Below the pieces are notes generated by a model. That model was given only the letters and a program-made list of their open reading frames with translations. It was not told where the DNA came from and did no database searches. Below, one piece after another: positions 45,600 to 56,998 of a DNA stretch of 64,000 bases. Origin of the DNA: Epiperipatus broadwayi (Eukaryota; Onychophora; Udeonychophora; Euonychophora; Peripatidae); assembly GCA_028023455.1 (NCBI GenBank), contig JAQFVV010006246.1, positions 4,267,501 through 4,331,500 of the forward strand. The letters run 5' to 3'. The stretch's first letter is position 1, and each line of letters starts with the position of its first letter. Made by a program: the position numbers and the translations under genes.

Positions 45600-46600
45600 C
45601 TCTAATTATAGATAAGAGGATTGCCAGGAAAACAGCAATAATTTTTATAGAATAAAGAAGCATATTAACTGTTTTTATTGCCAGGAAAACAGCAAGAAAA
45701 GTGCTAGAAACAAAGAAAAATGATTTATATGTTGCTTTTGATTTGGTCAAGGTATTTAATTAAGATAATAGGTCAAGTTTATGGCATTGTTTGAAATTAG
45801 TTGTTCAAACTGTATTTACATTAGTTTTTATGATGGATTGAAAGGAAATGTTATTACTACAATGGAATATCAGGTATTTAAAATGAAAACATATACTTGG
45901 GTCCATCATTATTTTCAATTATTGTGACACTTGACTTTGGAATTGTTCATAAATGGCTTAATAATCAATTAAAAATAAAGAATTTAATCTTGGATTTTGG
46001 CTTTACAATATACTATTGTATATATATATATTTTAATGTTTTTGCCAGTTCAAAAGATGATTTACATATATACTATATGTATATATATATATTTTAATGT
46101 TTTTGCCAGTTCAAAAGATGATTTATAAAATGTACTTATTTGAATGCTTTATATAAAGATTTTGGTTTAATATTCAATGTTCAAAAACTCTTTATGAGCA
46201 TTAGAAAAAGTTTCACTAGAGAATGCTCTGAAAAATTTTAAAAATATAAGGGTGAGATTACAAAGCCAATCAATATTGTCTTCAACAATGTGGATGTGAT
46301 AGTAGAATATCCACTATTCTAAAACCACATCTTGTTTGGATTAGATATATAAAACAAACAATGAAAGACTTCATAAAAGAATTTTTTTCATGGAAGAGGT
46401 AGACGGTTTACATATTGAGAATTAATAATGGTTTTATTGCAAAAATATGACAAGAAAATAGAATGCATTTGAGAACTACAATTAGACATGGTGTTAATAA
46501 TTTTCTTTTCTGCTAAACAATGGCACAGCATGTTCTGTATATGAACATATTTGTGTTTCACAGACTGGTTTATACAAACCTTTCAAAAATATATTTAATG
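45600..46600 (+). pseudogene. third LINE type, reverse-transcriptase fragment
   Basis: Plus-strand frames give KKNDLYVAFDLVKVFN (near 45710-45765, motif A), SSLWHCLKLV (near 45775-45810), FYDGLKGNVIT-like sequence near 45830-45860, LGPSLFSIIV (near 45895-45925), then SSKDDLH (near 46050 and 46110) and FGLIFNVQKLFMSIRKSF (46160-46215). The layout (AFDLTKAFD, FHDGM, LFSI, SKDDLQ, FGL) matches a widespread LINE group distinct from the RTE and Jockey copies here. A ~60-bp tandem duplication interrupts it at 46019-46125. The limits of homology beyond 46600 are unclear. Confidence 0.65.
46019..46125 (+). repeat. ~62-bp tandem duplication inside the LINE
   Basis: TATATATTTTAATGTTTTTG then CCAGTTCAAAAGATGATTTA occurs twice in direct orientation, with a TA-microsatellite at the junction. 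Confidence 0.9.
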
Positions 46601-48254
46601 ATTAAGAAAGGTAATAGTTATGCCAGATAATACATGTTCAATATGTTTTAGAAGAAATTAAGGAAAAGTAATGGCTGAACGAAGATCCTTATAATATTAT
46701 GTGACTGACTAAAACTGGGAAAACTACCATTCAAAAGAATATATTTGCAATTTACATGCAAAATTTATCAATGGGCAAACAGAGAATAGAAGTTAAAATA
46801 TTCTTATCATGTATAAATGCAAAGTTGAACACAGTAGCAGTGAAAAGTTATATTGCAATAATTGTTGACTTTTTAAATTTAATATACATTTTTTTTTGGA
46901 GGTGGTTGAAACACTATTCTCTTTCTTGTTGATTGCATGGTGACTGTTAGAAATAAACCATATGCAATCAACAAAAAAAGAATAGCATCAAATATCTAAA
47001 ATGTGGAATATAATTGGTTTCTCAATTAAATACCAAGACATCCTGGGGCTCACAATTGCTATGAATCTGGCATCATCAGCCTAAAGTATGCTTAGCAATA
47101 TTAAGAAATGGACATTGAATAGTCTTTTCTTAATTCAGTATTTAAAAATGATATATATCACAAATATAAGAAAAAAAAAATTTATTAATTGTCTATTATG
47201 GTCAATGGGAAAAATGTCTCATATTTGAAAGTAAAAGTGTTGGGATAGCATATATGCCTAGAATTTAATTTATTGGTCATTTAGCTTTGTAACTGAAATC
47301 CCAGTAAATTTAGATCCATCAATTTAGATCACTGAAATTTGTTGAATAGGCATTCTTTTTAATATTTTAAAATAGTTGATTTTTTAAGAATTGGAAAATA
47401 AGTTTTTAAATATTAATGAATGAAAAGCATATGTGCAGTGATCAAGAGAATGCTATAGATATATATATATGTTGAAATGATAATTTTTGGAGTAATAATT
47501 TCAAAATGTTCATGATTTTTCTATATGGAAATATGAGATTAAATATTTAAGATTGAAAACCAGAATGATCAGAACAAGACAGGTATCAAGGAAGAGTTGA
47601 TACAAAAGTGTTTCATAGGTGAATAAAATAAGAGATCAATTAATGAATATTTATGCATAAAATGTCAAGAGAAAAATTATTTGGCAATCATAATGCATGT
47701 TAATCAATTGCAAGTACTTTTATAGGAATTTGAGGTAAGAATTGCATTAATCTGAATTATGGGTGTAATAAAAGTTGCATTTTATAGAGATCAATTAGAT
47801 AAAAAGTGAAACCTGAATGATGGATAATAATAAATATACCGTGATCTCCACATAAAATTTTGAATTGTAAAAGCTTTTGAACACACAAGATCTAAAGAAG
47901 TATGAAAAATCTTAAGGATTCATAGCTGATTTATGGTAGAATTGTGTTTAATCTAATTGTTTACAGTATGTATTCATTATTTGAAATTAAAGTTCCTTAA
48001 ATTGGCAGCAATGATATTTAAATTCATATTGTTACAAAATATAATAAATTGGTAAAATTCCTGTTTAAGAAATTATGAAATGTTTTACATCTGTAATATT
48101 ACTTATTGATATTATTTTAAGTTTCTATAAAATTTCATATTTGATTGTACAAACTATTTGTAAAAAAAAGCTTTTTTTTTTTCAAAACTTGATTTTGTAA
48201 AATACGCTAATAGATATTTCTGTAGTGTGATTTTCACTACATTTCCATTAACTT
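46601..48254. other. intronic AT-rich sequence
   Basis: No confident feature. A short inverted repeat (TTGTTGATTGCATGGT / ACCATATGCAATCAACAA) lies at 46926-46976. Confidence 0.35.
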
Positions 48255-48785
48255 TTGACACTTTGTGGCATATGAAAAAGATGTACGATTCCCAAATGCA
48301 TACCTTGTGTAGAACCAGCACTCATCAGTTGGCCAATCTTTTACCCATATCTTTATCATTGTTCAGTATCTGTAGATAGCAAATTACTATAGTTTAATTG
48401 ATGTGTCATATGTGCTGCCCTCACAATATTTAACAAACCATTTAATGAAAGTATATTAAAATTTTGCATTAGTCATTTATTAGACTAAAGATGATCCAAT
48501 AATAAATAATATTTAAATAGTGTATGAGACACCAATCGTATGCACTATAGAAATATTATTCATTATTGGATCATCTCTAGTCTAATGAATGACTAATAAA
48601 AAATATTAATATACTTTCATTAAGTGGTTTGTGTTAAAGTTATGAGGGAAACACATTTGACACATCAATTAAATTGTATGTAAGCAATTGTGATCTGGGC
48701 AACTGACAAATGCTGGTTCAGTGCAAAATGTGCATCTTGGCAATCATAGATCTTTTTCACGTCTTTGGTCATATGGTTATGATTG
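48255..48785. mobile_element. ~530-bp foldback element with ~240-bp arms
   Basis: The left arm contains CATATGAAAAAGATGTACGA, GAACCAGCACTCATCAGTTG, AATTGATGTGTCATATGTG and AGACTAAAGATGATCCAATAAT. The right arm is the reverse complement in the same order (ATTATTGGATCATCTCTAGTC ... CACATCAATTAAATT ... CAACTGACAAATGCTGGTTC ... TCATAGATCTTTTTCAC). A ~55-nt centre separates them. No coding capacity. A solo arm fragment is at 38095. Confidence 0.85.
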
Positions 48786-50239
48786 CATCCTTCACAAAGC
48801 GGTAAAAATTAACACTAATAATTTCTTTTGCAATATCAATCTTCAAATTTTTTTTAATAGTAATTTTGTAACCATTTAACCTTGTTTTTTTATATGCTTT
48901 TAAGATTTATTTTATCAAATTTTCTGACTGCATGTAATAATACATTGCCACTAATTTTAGTTTTAATAATAATTTACTTATTTCATGTAACTCTCTAAAT
49001 TAACAATTATGTAGACAGACTTCGATTAAAAATTTTGTTTTTATCTATAATTTTTAATTATAGTTTTATCAGTATTAAGACAAATGAAAACCTCTTTGCA
49101 ATCCTATATTGATTTAGTTAATTGGATAATTTTAGCAGTCCTAAATGCCAAGAATTTGGAATAACTGAAAAAAAACAAAAAAAAAACAACCTTGCAGTGA
49201 CAATTATACCTCCAGCATGATAAAACAAAAGAAGGCCCTTTGACTTAACAACTTCACAATAAAAATATAATTTCTGAATTGCTTTTAAACAGTTGTGAAC
49301 TTGCATATTGGTGACTACCTAGGTATATTGTTGCTGGATATATATATATAAATTTGGAAGCAACTGCAAGAAAATTTTATTTAGAGAATAAAAGGAATTC
49401 CAAAATATCCTACAAGTTTAAATGCAAAGAATAGTTAAACCATTAAGAGTATTGCTAGTGTAGAAAACTTAACATTCACAAATTGATTTCAAATTTCTTT
49501 TTGCAATTTTTTTTAACTGCATATCATTCTTATTTTAATTACTTTAAATGCTAAATCAAATATATTTAATATCTGTGATACTCATATATATATATATATT
49601 TAAATATGTATTAAAATGTTACCATAGCATACTGTAAAAATTAATAATTTAAATATGAATGGTTGATTTCATAGATTAGATAATTATTAAAAGCTAAATG
49701 CATTTTATAAACACTTACAATTAAGAACATAGACAATAAAATACATTTGAATCAGTATATACATACTTAGTCAAACATGTTATTAAAATACTTTTTATTA
49801 TTTAAAAAATTATTTTAGTTTTTTTTTTGTTCTTGATTTTATTAAAACTTCAGATGTTTTTATTTTTTTAAAGAATCCTATTGTGGTATAAATTTGCAAA
49901 TGAAAATTACCCTATTCTAAAAAATATTTTAACTTTGCAAATGTAGAGAAAATATTAAAGTGAAAATTATTTAATGCTAACAAAATTCTATTTAAAGGTT
50001 TTAATTTTTATTTATAACTTTAAAAAAATGATGAAATCAAATCTGCTATGGAGATGAAAGTGTTAGTTTTTAGCCAATTATAATTTATGGTTGAACAATA
50101 TGATTTTTCTTTGTCTTGTAAAAGTATATTTTTCAATAAAAAAACTTATTTTTGTTAGAAAAGTAATATGTTTTTGCTACACTTTTAATCTTATCAAAAT
50201 TGGAAAGAAATAAAAATTCTTATGCTGCTCATCCACAAA
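48786..50239. other. intronic AT-rich sequence
   Basis: Nothing recognised; a TA microsatellite lies at 49585-49600. Confidence 0.4.
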
Positions 50240-50957
50240 ATAATAATCAAAAATAATAATAATTCTTTACAACAGCTATATAATCAAATAATTAAAACAG
50301 GCAAAACTCACTATATGTATTGCCATACACAGCAAGCTCAAGAATCACTGGATGCCAGAAGGCTTGTGCATAAAATTCCCATCTAGTGCCTACTCATTCA
50401 ATATCCCCAGATTAGTTTCTGGCTTGTGGAATTCATCAATGAGGAGCCACTGCATCTAGATCTTAGGATCTACTGCAACCCTCCAGCAGCCAATACGTAT
50501 AGTGAGTTTTTCCTGTTTTAATAACAATTAGAAGCAAGCATAAGAAATGGTGATCATGTGATGTTTATTGGCTTATAATCAAATAATAATTTTATACATT
50601 AAAAAGCTTTTTTTATTCAGCACCTGCTTTGGTGCCCTTTTATTACTAATTTATTTAAAGTTAATGAATCACCTGACATAAAACCACCCAGTTTCCAATA
50701 ATGGAATTAAAACAATAATAATATAAATAATTAAAACAAATCAAAACCCTCATATAAATTCAATAATTACAAAACAATTGATTATATCAGAACAATATGT
50801 TAAACAATATTACATGCATTTTTTTATTATTATACAATTATTTATATCAACTTATATAATTTTCCATTCATGCTGGGAAAAAAAAGCTTTTTAATGAATA
50901 AAATTATGTATTTGATTATATAGCTGTTGTAAAGAATTATTATTTTTATTATTACTT
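50240..50957. mobile_element. foldback element interrupted by palindromic element f
   Basis: The left arm (AATAATTCTTTACAACAGCT then ATATAATCAAATA, resuming after the insertion with AATTTTATACATTAAAAAGC and TTTATTCAGCA) pairs with the right arm at 50872-50957 (TGCTGGG...GCTTTTTAATGAATAAAATT ... TTTGATTATATAGCTGTTGT then AAAGAATTATTATT). The right arm preserves the pre-insertion sequence. Confidence 0.8.
50293..50574 (-). mobile_element. palindromic retroposon-like element, copy f
   Basis: A 282-bp copy beginning TAAAACAGGCAAAACTCACT and with body motifs GGATGCCAGAAGGCTTGTGC, CTAGTGCCTACTCATTCAAT and TTAGTTTCTGGCTTGTGG. It then has AACCCTCCAGCAGCC, the inverted end AGTGAGTTTTTCCTGTTTTA and the tail AAGCATAAGAAATGGTGATC then ATGTGATG. 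The target duplication ATAATCAAATAAT (50280-50292, 50575-50587) is 13 bp exact. It is inserted in a foldback arm whose partner arm shows the empty site. Confidence 0.85.
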
Positions 50958-53613
50958 TTAATCTTGTCTGAAATTTTATGTAGGTGCATACAATCTAGAA
51001 CCATTTCAGATTTTAGTGTAATATACAAAAGAAATTTGTCATATTTTATCATCTTTTTTTAATGAACCAGGCTAATATTTAAATTTTGTTTTATCAAGTT
51101 CAATATCATAGTCATGTTTGGCATACCACTATAAAACTACATAAGTATATGTATACTGAAAGCATTTTTTACGCGTTTACATTTTTGCTCAGCATAAAGT
51201 GTGAACAATCATCTCTTGATCAGCCAATTATGCATATCATTACATTATAAAATTAATGATTGAAAATAAATTAATACAAAAATTTCTATACCAGTCTACA
51301 CTCATCAGACATTTACATATCTGGAATAAAAGCAGCTATTTTATCCAGATTTTTGTTTTATTTGTTTGTTTGTAAATTTTCCTTGGCAGGTGAATGCTTG
51401 TATTTTGAAATATCTTTTAAGAACTTGTATTTTAGGATTATTGAATTCGAGATGTTCTTTTCAACTTTTTGAAACCATAGGTGGTCTTCTAGTATGCATA
51501 TGAATGAATATCCAATCTGGAAAGAAATCTTTTCTGTTCTTAGAAAGAGGAATATAAATGTATAGATTTTTTCGCTATTGAAAAATTATTGAAATATTAG
51601 GCTAAAAAAAGGATGAAAGTATTTGAATTTGTAATTATTTCTACTTGGTCATTCTTGATCTGCTTCCCGATGTATAATAATCAAGTTTTCAGTAGACTTG
51701 AATAACTTATTTTATTAATGTATTTTTGAAAGCAAAAGATAATTTGTATTCATATCAGATTAATTAGAATATAAATACTCAGTGATAAAAATGCCATTGA
51801 AATAACTTCAGGTATTCAATATTTTTTTTTGATAATATATGGAAATTGAGAATTTTAAACCCAATTAGCAGATTTGTGAGTTTACCAAAAAACCAAGATG
51901 GTAGCCCATATTTTTGATAAATATGATTTCAAGAGGCCTATACAATTTATTCATTTTCTATAACCAAATATGTGTTATTTGTTAAATTAATAAATCGATT
52001 GTTAAATTAAAAAAAAAAAAAGTTTTATTTCAAAATTTACTTATCTCTTTTTTTTATTTATAACGTGGAAGCGACTACCCGCTGTGAACATTATGGTATT
52101 TTGTTTTAATTGTGCTTCTTTTTGGTAGTAGTATTTTTGCAAAATTTTCATAATGGTAAAAATTTGGGATTTATTTATAGCTGGAGCAGAAATTTAATAT
52201 GCATTGAATGGGGAAAAAATCAATTAGATTTGTCCAATAGCATCATTTGCAACAACTACCTAAGGGAAGTTGCATATCTTTTTTTCATTTTTTTATAAAT
52301 ACGTTATTACAAAAAAAATATTAATAGTAAATAAACTAAATATTTTTGGTAATTTTATTTTGCATTTGAACTGTTGAAATTAGAGATGATATACTTGCAT
52401 GTCCCGAAATTTGTAAATTTTTTATTGAGAATAAATTTAAAATCAGAATTCTTCATAACTGAAATAATAGTTTGCTGGGTGTTTTTATCGAAAAAGTATT
52501 AGAAAGTAATGATTTTATCATATGGTTTTAATGTTTCTAGACCAAGGCATTAATATTTATGTTATTAAAGAATTACAATATCTTTTGAGATTGGTTTAAA
52601 ATTTTACAATTTTTTGTTGTTAGTATTAATATTCGTTCATTATCAATGAAAATTTGATTTTTTAAATGAAAGAATTCATTGATTTCCTCTTTAGATAAAA
52701 TTGCTATTTTTACCTTTGATTATTGTGCATATTTAACATTCCATTATTACTATCAGAAGGAAAATCTGAAAACCAAGATTTGTTAACAAATGAATTTACC
52801 AAAAAGGAAATTGAATTTAATTGATCTAAAACTGACTTTGGAAAGATAAAAAAACCTACTCAAAAATGAATTTACCTTGAAAGTTAAACATCAATTATCT
52901 ATATAATATATAATTTTCAAATGATTTCTTAGAAAAAATTACTTTAAAAATCTCAAAGAATTGAAAGGGATTTGTGCTGGTCAAGCATTATATAGTATAT
53001 TTCCAGCTTTTTTATTACACATTATGTACAAATGAATTTCAACATTACTTGAATTTGTTGTCTGAGGCAAAAAAAAATCCCTAACGTTACTGAAATGTGA
53101 AACTTTTTATCTACCCTAAATTTGAACCTGATTTTGATCTTCCATCAGATTACCAGTGTTAAGAAGCTCTCATATATATATATATGTACTTCATAGCGTA
53201 ATGGTTAACCCCTATGATTAGTTAGTTTATGTCAACAATTATAGAAATCGTAAAAACTCTTGATCTAATCAGGATGATCATAATTACACTTTAATTTTTT
53301 TTATCAGCAATTTTTTTGCAATCAAATAAAAGATTGCATAAAACCATAACATTTTCTATGTATGGATATATAAAATTTTTAAATGTCATTCAGAATGTTA
53401 TAATCAGTATAAGAATCAATGATCTATATGGCTGCCAAAAACAGATCAAATTAATGATTATTATAAAAGTATTTTTATATAACTATGCATATGTGATATA
53501 CAGTAGTATTTTTGATGTTTAGTTCTAAGTATCTTTTCAGTGATGAGAATCATAGGGTTTGAAGACAGTTCAGATTTGAATGAAGTCAATAAAGATAGCT
53601 GCTAAAAAAGGCA
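50958..53613. other. intronic AT-rich sequence
   Basis: No exon or element can be supported. Confidence 0.4.
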
Positions 53614-53754
53614 GTAATTGATTAGTAAAATTTTAACTGAGTTCAGAACAATTTATGAAAAAAAAAAAAGGAATATGAAAATATAGTAATTGACTAATAA
53701 AATTTAGACTGAGTTCAGAACAATTTATGAAAAAAAAAGGAATATGAAAATATA
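53614..53754 (+). repeat. ~70-bp tandem duplication
   Basis: GTAATTGATTAGTAAAATTT... and GTAATTGACTAATAAAATTT..., each continuing CTGAGTTCAGAACAATTTAT and then GGAATATGAAAATATA, differ mainly in the poly-A length. Confidence 0.9.
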
Positions 53755-56700
53755 ATTTTTTTAAAAAGAATTGAATATCTAGAACTTTGTAAAATAGTAT
53801 GAAAAACGGTAATTACAAATAAAATATAATTGCGAGTTTGAAAGGAAAGTTATAGAAGAAAATAAAAGTATCAAAAATATAATCATCTTCGTAATTGTAG
53901 GAAATTTATTTCTGCAATAATGTGGAAATATTACTAAAAAGAGAGATGATATGAAATATATGTAAGATTTTTATAAAGAATTATTTAGCAATGAAGAACA
54001 AGAAAAAGTATTCCCTACAATTAGTATATTTTCTGAATTGTTCAGCATTTTAAATAATCTTAAAAATAAGATGTTACAAGTTCTAATTTAAATTCATTGA
54101 TATGTTGTGAATAATGTTTTTCATGTTTTGCATCTCACTAATCAATAATCACTACCTATGTTGAATTTATTAAAAACATTACAATCTTCAAATATATATA
54201 TTTTTGTTAAAATGTAATTCAATTTGACATATCTCCATTTGGATGCTTCTGTGTCCATTTCTGTTGAGCATTTTTCTCGAGTATCACAAAAGTTTTTTTA
54301 TGAACTCCACTAGTTTGTGTCTTCTTCCATTTCTAATAATTACAAAGTGATGGATTCATGTTGATAATAAATAAATATATATTATGGTCTTTCTTAATAT
54401 TAATAGCATATGATAATTTCTGAAACAAAATATATTTTTAGTTTGATGAATTTACAAGACATGGATTTATAACTATTATAAAAAAATATAGAATATTGAA
54501 ATCTTTGAGAACAATATATCTCAACAGTTGATTGGTAATATATGAACAATTCTTATTTTTAAAAGGTTCCATTAATCATAATTTGTCATCCTCTTTCTTT
54601 TCATCATCAAACATGTAATAGCTGATTAACTCTGAAATACATTGAATAGACCACATCTCATTTGTTCGTAAGACAAAATAAATTTCAAGAAAAAATCTAA
54701 ATGTTGAAATGAACAGTTCTTATGAACAACTTTTGGATTTGCTTGTTATTAACATTATGTATTTTGCTTACTATTTATAATTCAGGTAATAGTGGAACAA
54801 CCCTATAAATAATTCTGAATTATAAAAAATATCTTGTGAGTTAACACTAATACAGTTTTATTTCAAAAGGCTGTGGGCTCATTAGTATAAGATGACTTAA
54901 TTTTTATCGGAATAATTCATTTTTTATCATCTTTGTTAGTATAATTCCTCATTTTTATGATGGGACGGTTTCATTTAATGATAAAATAGCAAGCAAGCAA
55001 ATGCATAGAAGGCCAAGTGACTGGGGGAGGGGGCATACAATGCTGCCTCAACAAGTCATATATCCACTGAACAATATTGATTGATTATAAAGAGTACTAT
55101 CAATCATTTATTAATGAGCATTAATCCTATTTGCTGATATTATTTCCTATATATATACATATAGCAATATTTTCATTTCTATCACTAGAAATATGGTTAT
55201 GAATGGTATTCTAGTTGTCCTATCAATATATTATTTTTATCATCAAAGTAGTGATTGGAAATCTGCATATAATTTTAAATTATTAATAAATTTTACTGAA
55301 TTAAAATTAAGCAATTTAGGGGGGATTAGAATATACACATATATTCTGTATTATTATAAATGTAAGCATTTAAATACTCTTATCAGATCATTATTGAACT
55401 AAAATATGTTATATACAATAGCTAAACATTAAGTGAACTTTGCTTTCTTTAATATCTAAAAGATGAAATACAATTATTAAATACAATGCTTTTTATAAAC
55501 AAAACAAAAAACAATTTTCTAATGCATATGTATATTTCTCATATCAAAGACAACAGATTAATTAGTTACATGAGTGGTGTACAACTTATATACTTGTGGC
55601 CTCTTTCTCAGATAAAAATTTGATGTGAACCATTGTTTATTTTTACCATGCCTAAATTATAAGTATGTAAAGATATTCATAATAAAACAATAGTAGTTTT
55701 AATTAATATACAATTTATATTTCCTAATATTTTGTCATTAATTAAGCACAAATGATTCGAAATGAAATGTTTGGGAAAAATTATAGACTTATTAAAATAT
55801 ATATATACAAATACAATTTATTTTCATGTGGTTTTTATCTTAAAAAATTAAATTCTTTTAAAAAATTTGAGTAATTGGTACCTGTGGTTTACACACTATT
55901 GACACTATAATTTTTCAAGGAATAAAATCAGTATTTGCTAAGCATATATTGTCATAACTAATGACATTATAAGCTTAGAAACTAATTGATATCCCATTAA
56001 ACATAGGAAATATTAAATTTGATATTAGAATTTCAGTATAAATTTAATATAATTTATTTAAAGCCTTTTTTACATCAGCTTGATGTTAATAAGAAAAACA
56101 AAGCTTTTAATTAGTTGCATGTAATCAAATAATCTTGCTCTCGAATGTTTAAATATGTAAATATCTTAAACACCACATGAATGTGTAAAAATATAATTGT
56201 CAACCAATAGATTTCTTATTTAAATACCTTAGCAACAGTCAAAATTAAATTTTCAACAATTTAACTAGTTCTTTGTATTGATCTGCAAAAGTTTTAGTTA
56301 AAGATATTAATATTAAAACAAAACTTATTTAAAAAATGAGTTTGTTTAAAAACTCGTGATTTGCTTATTAACATTAAGGTTTTAGAAAAATTATCATTAA
56401 ATTTATATTCAAACTGTTTAACAGAAGTAACATTACTATATTTGATAGAGGTATCAGTGAGTTTTTAGACCATTGACAATTCCAATTAAGAAATAAATGT
56501 CCAACAGGAATTGGTCAATTTTTTTATGTTAAATATTGTTGCTTGAAAGATCATTAAAAAAATATTGATACTGTGAGTTAAATCAATATTTTATTATAAC
56601 ATTTGTGGTATTAATTAATAATTTATCCATCAACCTGTTATTTCATTGATCTTTTGGTAAGTTTTTTGAATTTATAGCATCTCTTTTAGGATATGATGTG

Positions 56701-56868
56701 AATGACTTCTACTTAGATGTAGATTTTGTGTATAGAAGACTTATTATATTTTCAGATGTAAATATTGTTGCTGAAATCAAAATTTTTTTTTTCAAATCTA
56801 GAAAATAACTTTTAAATATATTTTGTATATAAATGTGTTTTAATAAATATTTTGTACTTTTTTTTCAG
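53755..56868. other. distal intronic AT-rich sequence
   Basis: No element is recognised. The last ~20 bases (TTTTGTACTTTTTTTTTCAG) form the splice acceptor for the next exon. Confidence 0.45.
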
Positions 56869-56998
56869 ACCAAAAATAATTACTCAGGATGGGAATCTTA
56901 TATTTCAGACGGGTGAAAATTATAATATTAGTTTTAAATCAACAGGAAGTGGAAGAATTCGAGTGGATAATGAGGACTTGTTAGGTATAGTGAATAGT
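56869..56998 (+). CDS. second coding exon, Ig-like extracellular domain start
   Basis: A strong acceptor (nine T then CAG) precedes an open frame. Its first base completes the Gln codon begun in the exon at 14746-14843, so phases agree exactly. The peptide reads PKIITQDGNLIFQTGENYNI then SFKSTGSGRIRVDNEDLLG. Pattern P.I......L....GE.YNIS resembles strands A-B of the first Ig domain in receptor-type proteins, such as class III/V receptor tyrosine kinases, although the usual strand-B Cys is Phe here. The donor is either AGT|GTAAGTAA after 56998 (phase 0) or TTAG|GTATAG after 56984 (phase 1). CpGs are retained (GACGGG, TTCGAG). The exon is convincing; the receptor identity is inference. Confidence 0.7.

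Larger units (their letters stand above)
14844..56868 (+). other. putative 42-kb first intron
   Basis: Bounded by GTAAGTAT at 14844 and TTTTTTTTTCAG ending at 56868. Direct splicing of the two flanking exons keeps the reading frame. I found no better exon between them, though small internal exons cannot be excluded. Nearly all repeats of the window lie here, on both strands. Large first introns with regulatory content are common in animal developmental genes; that is general knowledge, not evidence for this gene. Confidence 0.5.

Noticed and set aside
52110-52298. 62-codon frame as a secreted peptide
   Set aside because: The hydrophobic start is a translated T-rich tract and no start context or splice site supports it.
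55193-55402. 69-codon frame as an exon
   Set aside because: No convincing acceptor or donor and no recognisable motif; composition like surrounding noncoding DNA.
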